A model generated the notes under the pieces. It made no database searches. It was not told where the DNA came from and saw nothing but the letters and a program-made list of their open reading frames with translations. Below are positions 15,801 to 30,300 of a stretch of 64,000 bases of DNA, one piece after another. The position numbers were made by a program, and so were the translations under genes. How positions within the stretch are numbered: the stretch's first letter is position 1; each line of letters begins with the position of its first letter. Source of the DNA: Batillaria attramentaria (taxonomy: Eukaryota > Mollusca > Gastropoda > Batillariidae); contig JACVVK020000382.1 of the NCBI GenBank assembly GCA_018292915.2, positions 292,501 through 356,500 of the forward strand, in the 5' to 3' direction.

Positions 15801-18289
15801 GTGATAGGCGCATTGAGTTTTATTTAAAGAAATGCACCCTAGAAACACCATTTATTATTATTATTATTATTACTATCTCGGCTATCCCACATAGACAGCC
15901 AGCGAGCTGCTGTCACTGTGCAGGATGTCTAAACGGTACAATGTTAGACGCTACCACGACGACAGACCTATTCGTGAACACAGAACTGAAGGATGATGTA
16001 TACCCAGAACTTACCTGTCCCGTCTCTTGCCCTTTCTCAAAACACTGCTCCGCTGCCTCCTTGGTCTTGAACTGCACAAATGCCGTGCCTGCAAAATAAA
16101 CATCATAAATAATACCAAAATAAACACTGTTAAGAAAAAACCCCAAAAGAAACACTATAAATAATACCAAAATAAACACTGAAAATAAAAACAAAACAAA
16201 TGCTACAAATAATACCAAAATAAACATTATAAACCAACCCAAAAATAAACACAGTAAATAATATTAATACCAAAATAAACACTATCAATAATATTAAAAT
16301 AAAATAAACACTATAAATAATACCAAAAATCTGGACATTAACACAGATCATTCTGAATCATGCAGGAACCTATTCTTCTGCCAAGCAGTCGTCAATGGCC
16401 ATATTCTCTTCAAAGCAGACACTGAAAATTTCCGGTTCTATCTAAACAAGCATGTCAGACGAGAGTTCTCCCCTGCAAATGAACCGTCCATTCCTGCAGC
16501 GCTGGCATGAGGCCACATTGTTTTGGATTTTTTGTCCTCAATCAGGATTACGAGAGGAAGCGATGGTGACTGAACCGTGGAAGGGGAGCTCAAGACCCTC
16601 CATCACACCTGGGGAAGCATTCAGAAGCTGGTCCAGAACTGGTATGAGTGGTGATCCTTTGTTGCTGCCCTACATGCCAGAGCTACCAGCAACTCCACAG
16701 CCGGACCCACACATGTATGTCCTACCTGTGCAAGGGAATTCCGTGCCCGGATTGGACTCGTCAGTCATCTCCGGACACATCGCTCGCAATGGACGGACAA
16801 CAACAACACATGCCAGACGGCATAACGGGCATGAGTGAGTGAGTGAATGAGTGAGTGAGTGAGTGAGTGATGGTGACTATATCATGGTAACCAAAAATAA
16901 ATTTGTCACCTTTGGGACGCTCTGTCTGGGCATCCAGTACCAAGCGTGCGTAGACCAGTTCCCCAAACTCTTCAAACACTTCAGAAAGCTCATCTTCCTC
17001 CGCTTCAAATGGCACGTTCCTGCAAAACCAATGTCATCAAGCAGACTGAAGTCAGTGTTATCTCCAAAAAGATTTGATACATGCACCTGGAATATACAGC
17101 AGATTTTTAAAAACATCCAGGTACCTGAACGCACCATCTCTCTTCTGCTGGTCTGTGCACTCCACATTTGGTCAAGCGTGCTTGGACTACTTCATCCAGA
17201 CTAAATTCCCACATTTTTAAGAAGAAATGTTGCATGATCCAAAAGGACGAAACGTGTGTAGCATCTGGTGATGAAGTGGCAAAGCCAAGAACACGAGTCT
17301 GCAAAGCCGACACGTTATGCTAGGGGCGTCCAGGGACATAGTATTACTCCCTTGGAATTTTTTTTTTTTTTAAAGAAATTAATGAATTGTATTGATATAG
17401 CACAAAATTCTCACAAAGTGACTCAGAATGCGTACTCCCGCATTCATACCAACAAATACGCCACACACACACACACACATACAAGCAGCTGAATCAAGTC
17501 ACACTTGAAACCAAATTTTTCTAATACGTTCTAGAGTGACGGGGCAGCGAAACTAAATGCGCACACACAGAGAGCAGCTGAATAAAGTCAGACTTGAAAC
17601 TATCTATGTCCGTCAGATCTCTAAGACCGACAGGTATTACGTTCCAGAGTGACAGGGCAGCAAAACTAAATGCGCTCACCTACTCACTGTATAAATTAGA
17701 CTAACACCTGTGCAATCTGGTGCATTTTGAGTACTGCAGAGAAGAAAATATTTAGAATTAGACTAAAATTTGTGCTTTATGGTCGTTTTGGCTACCCGGT
17801 ATTTTGAGTGCTCCAGAGGAGAAACACACTTTTGGGAGGGGGGGGAGGGGGGAGGGAATTTTACTCTTCTTGGCCAAAGGTGGAAATCCACCAAAAGGTG
17901 AAAGATTTTTAAGCCCAGAATTCAATCCCTCTGCCGTGAAAACAGTAAGAGAATGCTGCAGTAGCATTTCAGAGACAGACAAACCCAAACAATACTCAAA
18001 CGCAGAAAACAACAGTAAGAGACATGAGAAGCAAACAAACCTGATAAACACAGTGCGACCCTCACCGACATCGCTCTTCTTCTCTGGCTTTGTACCTAGA
18101 TTGAGACAAAAAGTCTTGTGAGCACAAACTGCACTCCATACTGTAGATAGTGGTAAAATGACCAGAGGTGCCAACCCCAAAAGTGTCTGTCAGAACTACA
18201 TGTATTTCACACAAAAGTCAGTATTTTTCAGACAGCACTTGTCAGTATTCTGCCGTACAAACAAAATATTTACCGGTAACAGGAAGCAT

Positions 18290-18358
<69 letters not shown>

Positions 18359-21300
18359 AAAGTGAAAACGCAAAGCAATTCTAGCTTAGAGAAAATTGTG
18401 AAGTTTCAGAGCTGACTCTAGGCAGAATTGCCCCATTTGTAAAGGAACCTTAAACCATATCTGCTCTTACAGATACGGCACGCCGTCACTTGTGATATCC
18501 AAGTCAGAACTAAAAGGTGGTGCACTCACACTAATTCTGTCGTTTTCAGTTCATGCACAGCTGTATTTTCCTAATGATCCTTTTGAAATATTTCAAATTT
18601 GTCTCCTCCGTATTTTTCGCCACCAAACCGTATCTTATTGAGTTATGCGGAAAATAATATGTCCAATCCGTACTAACTGGCACCTATGAATGACTGATGT
18701 ACTGCTGCCTGCATCAGGTTGGGGAATCGTTCACACTGTATAAATCTGTTTTCACACACTGCAGAGACGATTCACCAGACCTTTTTGTTCTGACCACCTA
18801 TTACACTTTGAGTTTAAAAATTGCAGTCACGTCACACAATCAAGGCTTCAAGATCTAAGTTCCCAACAAAAAGCTTTCCGCAATGTGAAAATTTTTTACA
18901 GAGTCGACCGCGCAAGCACAGTCAACTCTGTCACAGTTGCAGAGTTTTCAGCGCTTTGGGGACCCTTATAAAACCAGAGCACGAGTTCGCCGTGACATTA
19001 TTTGGCTTTTGGTCAGTGAGCAAGACACATCGCTACAGTGTCTAGCGGATGTTGAGTGCTGCACGATCTTTCTCGCTCAGTGTCAAAACGCAAACTGAGC
19101 TGTGAAATCAGGCTGCCCTTGGCTTTTCTTGTGGTTTCAGGGATGCTGAAAACTCTGCAACTGTGACAGAGTTGACTGTGTTTGCACGGTCGAGTCTGTA
19201 AAAAAATTTTCACACTTCGGAAAGCATTTTTGTTGGGAGCTTAGATCTTTAAAATGGTCTACGATCCAGAAAGAGGAAAAGTATGGTATGGTATGGTATG
19301 GTATGGTATGGTATGGTATGGTATGGTATGGTATGGTAGACTTCTCCTCGGTGCACGTATCCATCTCTAATGAGATGCTCTAGGCGCCATAAGGATGGAG
19401 GACGAAGTAGGGAAAGCCTGCTGCCGCTACTTTATGTGCAAACCTCCACCCTGCTATTCACTCTGGTGCGTGCGACAGTATTTCTGTTTTACCACGCCAC
19501 TGGCCACAGCCTACTCTTCTTCGAAAGATGAACGTGGGATTTTTAGCGTGCACACTTGATATTTGTGCGTGCGTGTGTATACGAAGGCGAGACAGGCACC
19601 GCAAACGAGTCTGCACATGGATTTGACTCGATATGGTACGAAAAAATCCAACCATATTCCTGCCCACCGGGGACTCGAACCAGGCAGCTCAGGATCCGAA
19701 GTCGGATGCCTTAACCACTAGACCAAATCCCCTGTGTGTGTGTAGCATTCAGAGACAAATGGGAAAGGTACAAGCACACGTTTACAAAGCATGTGCGTTG
19801 TGCTATGGGTGACTTGAGGCATGCTCTACAGGATTTTTTTTTTTTTTTTTAAGACAGACTAGAATCTGTGCAATTTGGTGATTTTTTGATACGAATTAAA
19901 ATGCTTCAGAGAAGGAAACACTTTATTTAGGAGAAATTTTTTTAGAATTAGACAAAAACTTGTGCATTTTGATATGATTTTAAGTGCTTCACAGGAGGAA
20001 ACACACCTTTTAACTCTTTGACGACGGAGCGCAATTTCTGACACACGATTTCCTATAGGAAATCGTGTGTCAGAAATTGCGCTCCGTCGTCAAAGAGTTA
20101 AGGGGGAGGAATTTTTTTCTGCCGAAAGGCGGAAGATTTTAACCCCTGAATCGCAGGAATCAGCATGGCTGCACCACTTGTAAACCTTAGCAAGTTAGTA
20201 CTAACAGTTACTAAAGGCTCCTGGAGAGGTCAGATCATTCACTTTCAGCACTGGCTTACACTTACGTTTATTAACACTGCCCTTGCTTTCAGTCTCACTG
20301 TCATCACTGCCATCGTCTGAAGTATCGTCATCTTCTTCGTCATCACTGCCCTCCTCACTATCTGTGTCATCACTGTTCTCGCTGTCTTTCCTTCCCTCTC
20401 TTTCTGCATCACTATCGTCATCTTCATCATCATCATCATCTTCTTCACTGCCTTCGTCGTCATCGTCCAATGGTGCTTTTCTCTTCACACCGCGGGATTT
20501 GCCTGACGCATGCTCATTGTCAATGTTGTCGTCACTGTCAATGCCTTCATCCTCAGACTCCGAGGCTGCAGATTTTGCATTCTCTGTAGCAGAATTGAAA
20601 AAATGAAAAAAAAAAGAAGTCAGATTAGCTGGGTTACCAAGACTGTTTCGAGCATAAAAGAACATTCGCACAAGCCCACCTGTTCCAAAACAAAAGTTGT
20701 CTTCAAAAGCCTAGAAGCCAAGTAATCTTAAACTACGTGTGTTTAACTTTAAACGGCTTATAGCTATGTGTACACATGTGCAGTTCCATGATTTTTTGTG
20801 GTGTTTGAAATCTCCTGTATTCTACATTCAGCAGTAACAATATATCCCCTTGCTTACAGTTTGTTGTATCCCTTCCCTGTTATGAAAAAGATGCCAGTCT
20901 CGGGCTGGTGAAATGCTGGGGGATAAAAAAGACTGAAACCCAGGCTGGGGTGCAGAGATAGCCCCGAAAGAAAACATATTTTAACAATTATTTTGGTATT
21001 CCCTGGCCTTTCCTGGCACCCAAAAGTAAATTAATGAACAAGAGATGCACGGTATAAAATGATACTGCCTTGGTACTGAGGTACAAGTCTTCAACTAGAG
21101 AGGCAAAAGCCTCCATGGCTCCCTTGTGACATGGGTCAAGGTCATTCAAAAGAGTATGTTTGTAAAAAATCTTATCACTATCTATCATCAAGCCAAGTAA
21201 GGTGTCTCTGGTGTTCTTAGTTCCTGGCAATATTACACTTTTCCCCAAAACTGACTATATGGCCTTGACCTTGGGCCAAGGTCATTCAAATAAGATATTA

Positions 21301-23550
21301 ATGTCTATCATTACACCAAGTTGGATGCCTCTAGTATTTGTAGTTTCTCCAAAAACGGTAATATTGAAATTCACAACAGACAGCTTTAATGACCTTGACC
21401 TTAAGTCAAGGTCATTTAAAGTGGTATGGGTATACAGTTCTTATCAATGTCTATTAGCATGGCAAGTTCGGCACCTCTGCTGTTTGTTGTTTCTGAGAAA
21501 ATGCCAATGTTACGGTTTCACAAAAATAGCTTGTACGGCCTTGACCTTGACACAAGACTATTGAATACATGTATGTCTGTTAAGTTCTTATCAATGTCTA
21601 TCACCATATAAAGTTTAAAACCTCTGGTTTTTGTAGATTCCAAGAAAATGCCAATGCAAAATTTTCAAACAAACAGCTTTAGTGACCTTGACCTTGAGTC
21701 AAGGTCATTCAACATGATACATTTGAAAGGTCTTATGGCTGTCTATAGGCATGCCAAGTTTGGTGCCTCTGCTTTTTGTAGATTTTGAGAAAATGCCCAT
21801 GTTAAGGTTTACTGCGGAAATGCGGAAAATAGCTTGTACAGCCTTGACCTTCACACAAGGCCATTGAATACATGTACATCTGTAAAGTTCTTATCAATGT
21901 CTATCATCATGCAAAGTTTAAAACCTTCGGTTTTTGTAGATTCCAAGAAAATGCCAATGCAAACTTTTCAAACAAACAGCTTTAGTGACCTTGACCTTGA
22001 GTCAAGGTCACTCAGAATGATATATTTTGAAAGGTCTTACGGCTGTCTATCAGCATGCCAAGTTTGGTGCCTGTGCTGTTTGTAGATTCTGAGAAAATGC
22101 CAATGTTAAGGTTTTCTACGGAAATGCGGAAAATAGCTTGTCTGACCTTGACCTTCACATAAGGCCATTGAATACATGTATATCTGTAAAGTTCTTATCA
22201 ATGTCTATCATCATGCAAAGTTGAAAACCTCTGGTATTTGTAGACTCCAAGAAAATGCCTATGTAAAATTTTCAAACAGACAGCTTTAGTGACCTTGACC
22301 TTGAGTCAAGGTCATTCAAAATTATATATTTTGAAGGTCCTATGGCTGTCTATCGGCATGCCAAGTTTGGTGACTCTGCTCTTTGTAGATTCTGAGAAAA
22401 TGCCATTGTTAAGGTTTACTGCGGACACACCCACAGACAGACACACACACACACACACAGACAGACGACGGAGGGTTACAACATAGACTCCCATTGTTAC
22501 ACAAGGGAGCCAAAAATGAAGTTAGACCATCCCGTATAGCATTACATGTTACATGATATATATGACTGTGTGTGCAACATCCCCCCCCCCCCTCATTTTC
22601 TCTGGCTGAAACTTCAATTGGTGTTTTTGGTTGTTGTTTGGGGTTTTTTGTAGGCTAAAGGATAGGAAATTTGTCTGAAAACTGCCAAATGACTGAAAAT
22701 TCCCAAGGCTACAGTCTGTACTGCCCCATTCTTGAAAACCGCAAGCTCAGGCTTACCTGTACTGGACGCTGTCTGTGTACCGGCCACATACTTTGTCTTG
22801 GCTACAGCCCAGTCCACCGCCACTGGTCTCCCTGTCAACACAGTAACCACGGCTTTAAATGGTCCACGATCCACAAGGAGGAAAGGTGTGTAGCAAAGCC
22901 ACAACTGCGTCTGCACAGATGATGCGTTATGCTAGGGGTGTCCGGGGGCATGCTCCCCCAGAATTCCGCTTTAAAATCACTGCGATCACCGGCCCCCGTA
23001 GTGAAGTGGCTAGCACTTCGGACCATGGACCGGGAGACCCGGGTTCGAATCCCAGCCGAGGCAAGCGGGATTTTTCATACCTAGGTCGGCTCCTGCCCAG
23101 AGCGGGTGTGCTATGGGCCCAATGGGGAGGCTGTTGCCACACAGCCAAGCTTCACCCACTTCACGGGTGCGACTTTGGGGGTGCTTCCCTTGGTATGACA
23201 CGTCTTATGATGTGGATGATTACACGGCCGGCACCGCAGGTACCATAGTTCCCAGGCCTGGTGAACGCCGGGATATTTATGACAGGAAGCATGGAATCCG
23301 GCCCTGTCCCGCAGTCCCAAACCACATGGAACTCCATAACATCATCTTACCATCATCCTCATCTCCATCATTATGCATAATAAAAACTGCCCCAGCCTTC
23401 GAACCCTCCGTGGATTCCACCCATGACCTGGGAGGAACACCACTGGAGCTGGCAAAAAAAGAGTTGGGGCAGCAAAAAAAAAAAATCACTGCAATCTGGT
23501 GCATTTTGGCATGATTTTAAGTGCTTCAGGGAAACTTTTTTTTCTTTTTT

Positions 23551-23581
<31 letters not shown>

Positions 23582-24331
23582 GGGGTCAAAATTAGACTGC
23601 AATCTGATGAATTTTGGCATGTGTTATTCAAGTGCTTCACTTTTTTTTTTTTGGGGGGGGGGGGGGGGGGAGGGGAATTTTTAGCCAAAGGTGAAAATCC
23701 GTCAAAAGGTGAAAGATTTTAACCCCTGAATAACCAGTGAAACACAATCCATGCCACGTCAGTCAGGCAGGACTATTCCCTGCCAAGCAATACTGAAACG
23801 TGAACATTTCTACTGTATCCAATGCTGCATGCAGGCAGAGTATTCTCCCTTGCTTAACAACCCCTACTTTGCCTGATCGTGGTATAGCGGCCAAACAGAT
23901 AGTACAAGTGGGAAGAGAATGGGAAGAACGAGGGACCAAGGGATGGGTGGGTTCTCATACATGCACATTTGTCTTCAAAAGTCATAAACTGACACCGACT
24001 TACCTAGTATCTGTTTGGAATTCATTTCCTTCAGAGCTCTACCAGCTGCTTCAAGCGTAGAGAACTGGACGAAGCCGAAACCACAGGGCTTCCCATCTGC
24101 AAAACAACATAATTATAAAATAACGTAAATAAATAAATAATGGTAGAGTTGCATAGATGTTGGGGACCGGCAAATATATACACAAAAATGCTTAATGTTA
24201 AAATTGTAATTTAAAAAAAAAAAAAAAAAAAAGAAGAAGAAGAAAGTAGAGTTCTACAAATCTTGCAACACAACAGAGAGAAGCAAGTATGAGTGCATCC
24301 ATGCACATTATCGCCTGGTCTGCTCATCTCT

Positions 24332-24394
<63 letters not shown>

Positions 24395-27300
24395 GGTTTT
24401 GTCACACCAGAAGCATACACTAAACAGTCATTTTCTGACTCTCAAACATATTTATATATACAATTTGTTCCTTTTTTCCACGGTACAAGGTCTGACAGTA
24501 ACCTAGCTTGTAATTCTGAAGCTGGTATGCTCTCAGTGACAAAACGCATGAAAATCAGGTACAACTACAAGATGCAAACCTGGTTTGGTTGGGATCTTGA
24601 CTTCAGACACAGGTCCAAACTTTTCAAACTGGCTCTGCAAATCTTGGTCTTTGCACTGATTAAAAACAAAGAAACAAACAGACATAAACATGAATAACTG
24701 AAATAAACACAACACATGTTTACAAATACAAAAGGTCAAACATTTACGTGGCTGCTGTATGTTCTGAAATATTTCTACCCACAAACACCACTTGTTGAAA
24801 GACACTGCATGGCACTACAGGGCACTCTCACCCGACATGAACACTACAATAAGCAGGTAGCAAGTGCTTAACAAATATATATTGAAGTTTTGTTTTCTTT
24901 ATCATGAGCCCTTTAATACTCATTCTTCTTCTTTTGTGTTCCCTGAAGACCCCATATTAACAGAAATCACTAAAAGGTGAAAGTTTTTTTTTTTTTGGTT
25001 TGTTTTTTTAATTTCCTCAATGTCTATCATGCAATAGACAACAAAAAGCAATTACCATAAGGAAGGTGAAATTTAACGCACACACTACTTTAAACTTAGC
25101 AATAGACCTTAAATTTGTCCGATTCATCTGACTGAGGAGGCCAGAGTCAGATCCCTACATTCACAAAGGCTGTTTGGAGCATTGTGAGGTGGCAGGGATT
25201 TCGACTGTGTGTCAGTTGGGCGGCAACTCGGGTTGGAATTATAGGTGTGACAACTATACGATTGTACATGTACCATGACAATGCAACCGTTAGAAATTCC
25301 GAACGAAGTCACTGTACGTTTTTTTTTTTGTGTGTGTGTGTGTGTATGTGTCACCCAACAGGTCCGCAAAGACTGAAATTATAGGTGTGCGAAATATGTA
25401 AGACAGACAGTGAAAGGGGACTCTAGTCTGGAGTACTTACGTATGTTTACGGTCATGTACCGTGTCACCTTCCTGTGCATTACTGATGGCGGCTGGTACA
25501 AATTTTTACCTCAAGATTATAAATCACACCTGAAGGACTCATCTACCAGCGTGTAAACAACTTTTCAACAATAAGATGTATTCCTTTTCGGGTTCTTCTT
25601 TGTTTCACTTTTGCTTTTTTCCTCCATGCTGCACCAATTTGAATGTGCCACGGACAGATGATTTCGAACCACGTTTTCGAGATTTTCTACTCTACAGCAT
25701 TTACAAACTAACAAACTAACCTTAAATGACAGATTCCTGATGATCAGTCGACCTCTCTTGTCTTTGCCTTGTCTTTTGCCTGTGAGTGTGATCGGCTGAC
25801 TGCCTTTCTCTTTCCCAGCAGGGACTGCTTTGGATAACTGAGCAGCCTGTAGTTTCAACACTGCAACAGAAACCAAAAAATATCCATTTTCACCTTGGCT
25901 CTCTATTTGAGGTGACCTGGAAAAAGGGCCTAGGCACCTATCATACCCCCAACATTTAGACCCTTATGCCTATGATGGTAGACACAGCCTTATTCAGCTG
26001 GTCAAGTGGCTGGGGGAATTTCTGCATTGTTTTATTCCATTCTCCTTTGGGGTGGGTGGATAGGAGTTTAACGTCCTTTTCCACCACATAAGGGTGATTG
26101 ATATCAAAGACAGGGCAATGAGAAAAAGGCCAGCACAAATATTTGGCCCCAGCCGGGTTTCGAACTCACGACCATTCTCCTTTGGAATTTTTACAGGCCA
26201 TGTAGATATTCATAGAAATCATATGAGCCTCTACACTGACAAAAGACATTTCAGCAGCTAAGCCGATTCTTTGTACCATGATAGAAGTGTGTGTGTGACC
26301 CCTGCAAGTATAGCAAGTATGTGTAGTCCATATGAAGGTGTGTTGCTGTTGACCTAGATCTATACAAGTTCATTTTACTCAATTTTCATTTGTAGTCTTA
26401 CTACGTTACTTAATTTATTGGTACCGGCAGCCAAAATTTCAAACATGTAAAATCAATAGCACAGGCTCATAGAACTTAATGAGATAAGAAAAACAAAAAC
26501 AAAAAGTAAGTCAATATCTTCAAGGGGGGCCGAGATATGTCTGTTTTACGGTTGCGGTGTGCAGTCAAGTTCGGTTCGCGAAATGAAAGGCACATTTTGA
26601 AGCACACTTGGGGAAAAAAATGAGAAAGATATCATCTTGCTAAAGCCATTAATCAAAACTATGTACTACTCTTAGCCGTTCCCCAAGAAATCAGAGTCAC
26701 TAAAGTATAAGTAACAGAAAAGCCAAAAGGGTGAATCTTGGAAAATCACAAATCAGAACAGGTCAAAACTGAACGAACGAGCCATTTCAGATGACAGTAA
26801 CTTAAAAATTATGAAAACATGAACCCCAAAAATCACCTTTTGCCTAATACGTAACACCAAGAGTAAGCTTATTTCTTTCTAACCTTATAATTTATATGAA
26901 GTAATTTCTGAGAAACAGGCTCCCAAAAATGCCACTTTCTGTAATTTGGCTGGCGAAAAAGGGAGGCAAATAAGGGAAGTTTAGGTGGTAACTTTAAAAG
27001 GTCATAACTCAGAAACAAATCAACCAATTTATGAAACTGTATATATTTACAGATTACGTTTCCTTATAACACTGTGATGTTATTTTTAACTTTTGTAAGA
27101 GAGTTCTGAAATTAATAATTCAATTATCCAAAAACCAGTATATGAAGAGCATTATTGGGGCAAATTATTTGCAAAGGTAGTGAAAAAACAAGTGTATACA
27201 TAATCACATGTATACATTATTCAGTATTTGAAACTGCTATTATTGGTTCTGCTTTGAGAAACACAGGGTGTCAAATGTCTTCCTCTCTTTGTAAATGGCA

Positions 27301-30300
27301 AATAGAAGTGTTAATTGCCTCATGCCTGAGATTAAAAAGTGGAACAGCTGTGAATGTGTAACATGTGTGAATGCACCCAACCTAAACAGCATACACTATT
27401 AAAACACAGTCACAGTGTCACTGAAAAACAAAGTTCCTTCAGTTCTTGTTTTGATAAATTTCAGTTACTATTAGACTTCTGGGTTTTTGTTGTTTTGCTT
27501 TTGTTCATCGGTAACTTAGCTCTATGTTAATGATTAATCAATAACCTCTGTCTCATTACTGTACACTCACAGCTCTGCAATTTACTCGGTGAATAACAGG
27601 ATTTGCCACTCAATTTCATCAGGTTTATGGGGAAGAATTAATCAGTTTAGCTGTTAGTTTTAGTTATAATAACTGATTTAATTATTGTGAACTATGTACT
27701 CTTGCGAATGACCAAAAAAAAAAAAAAGGGGGGGGGGGGGATCACTGGTACATTTTTATTTATTTTTTTTTTGGGGGGGGGGGGGGCTGCCACAACTCTT
27801 TGCCGGCTCCAGTGGTGTTCCTCCCTGGTAATGGGTGGAATCCACGGACGGCTATGAAGTTGGGGCAATTTTTTTTTTATTATGCATGATAATGGAGATG
27901 AGGATGATACAGATAGTAAGATGATGCTATGGAGGTCCGTGTGGTTTGGGACTGCGGGACAGGGCCGCATTCCACGCTTCCTGTCATAATTATCCCGGCA
28001 TTAACCAGGCCCGGGAACTACGGCACCTGCGGTGCCGGTCGTGTAATCATCCACATCATAAGACGTGTCATACTAAGGGAAGCACCCCCAAAGTCGCACC
28101 CGTGAAGTGGGTGAATCTCGGCTGTGTGGCAACAGCCTCCCCATTAGGCCCACAGCACACCCGCTCTGTGTAGGAGCCGACCTAGGTAGGAAAAATCCCG
28201 CTTGCCTCGGCTGGGACTCGAACCCGGGTCTCCGGGCCCATAGTCCGAAGTGCTAATCACTACACTACGGGGGCCGGTACTGGTACATTATTAACTGGAA
28301 TCGGATTTACCCACCCCAGTAACCTATTCATCACATCAAAATCTAACTATCTAAACCGTACAATCTTAATTAATTATCAGTGAAGTGAAGCTGCAAGTCT
28401 GGCAAGTCTGCGGCATGTCCGTGATATTTTTAAATAGTATACATGTATGTATGTATTTAGGTCAGGATCCATACAGGTTCAAAGTCTCAAAAATTCAAGA
28501 CTTTTCCATGACTTTTTCAGGCCAACTCTCCTGTTTTCCATGACACCTTCCTCGCCCTCTTTCACACTGACACACGCGAGGGTAGAAATTATGAGCTTTT
28601 CCAAGTTATCGCAGTCAGCAAGACCAATGTTCAGAGTTAGTCATTAGCCTTATGGGAAGGCAGTTTGTTGGTATTTTTGGCAATCAGTCCTGTGAGTAAT
28701 GACCAAGCTGACCGTTTCACTGTTGGGCTCAAAACAGCTTCCATAAAATTCCAAAATTCCATGACTTTTCATGACTCTTGAAATAATTTCATGACTTTCC
28801 AGGCCTGGAAAAGTTATTTCCAAATTCCATGACTTTTCCAGGATTCCATGACCTGTATGGACCCTGTTAGGTGAAGACTTGAAGTTATTTGAGTGAACGT
28901 TGAATCAGATTCTGCATTCCTTCAAACGCCAACACCACATTTTAATGCATACAATTATCCGCATGTCATTACAACATTAGGTATATGGAATACACTTAAG
29001 ATGTACTTTATTTCGCGCTTTGCCACTGAAATAACACAACGCATGTGGGGTTTTTCTTCGTTGAACACAACACGCGGCCATTGTTTTCACTCGTGGAACT
29101 TCGGGATTTCTGTGCCATCGCTACATGCCACAGAAATGTAAAAATACGTCTACCATCGGCTCAAACATGAACGTGAAAAATATTCAGTTGCTAGATTAAT
29201 CATTTAATGCTTGTAAGATCGTGGTTGGGTATTATTTTTAACGCTAAGCCAACACAAAACACGTGTGCGATCGTCTTCGTGGGTCGAGTGTGTTCATCCT
29301 TATCGGCGCAGCTATGCTCTAGCACAGCATCGATTGGTGGTTAAATATTTTACGTAATCTTGTTCAGAACAGAAAAATGAAAATACAGTTCAATAAATTA
29401 AACATGCTGCGTTAAAAAGAAAACGTTTAATTACTGTCTGATATCGTCTGTGAAGAAAGCGATCCACCAAAAGCGCATTCCTCGCGTGTCGATAACGTTG
29501 CCATTGTTTTGACTGAACGGCGCGCGGATTGGATATCACTAGAAACTGCAGAAAACAAGCTTTACTTCTGTACAAATACTTAATAGTTATAGTATGCCTG
29601 GAGTCTATAATTTTGAAATAAAAATGGACTCAGTTTTTCAACTGCAAAATAAAAATATTTCCCGTGAATGTTTGGGATTGAAAATTATACAAAATGATGC
29701 CGTTTTATCAGCACTATTTTTAAGAAACAAGAGCCTGGCCCGCTGCACCTCGTGTAGTCGCCGCGCCGTCCGATTTTCATAGGCATGTGCTGCGCGAATC
29801 ACTGAACCGGGACGCGAATTGACTTCGGTGCGAGCACCACGGGAGCGCGAACGCGGTGACGGTGGGTGTATTTCAGAACAAAGAACTTGTTTCATCTTTA
29901 ATCCACAAACAAAAGAAGCACACCAAACAAAAGAGGGAAAATCACCACAAATAAGTTTTAATTCATGTGGGTGGGACACTTGGGAGATTGGACCTGCGGA
30001 AAACAAGCAATTTTGGCTACTTCTGCTAGCTTTCCTCCAGCGCTCAGCCCTGGCTGCCGGTACTCTTAACAAATAAATATATACATGTTTGTTGCTTGTG
30101 TGGGACAGAAAAACAACTTCCCTTTCGGGATTAACTATCGTGACTGGGGCTGCCGCCGTCTCAACACTGCCCCTGCCTAGACCTCCCGCCATGAAACTGC
30201 AGTAAACTTACTACATTTAAAAAAAAAAAAAAAACCACCCAACCTCTCTAGCAAGCTTCACTGGAGTAACAAACACTTGACATTTTCAGCTGAAAATGGA

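Noticed and set aside
20010..20101. Rho-independent terminator hairpin
   Set aside because: Eukaryotic intronic context and arms far too long; better explained as a fold-back element.
29638..30192. 184-codon minus-strand ORF in RBM28 intron 4
   Set aside because: No recognisable domain, no promoter or polyA context, and inside the intron of a gene on the same strand.
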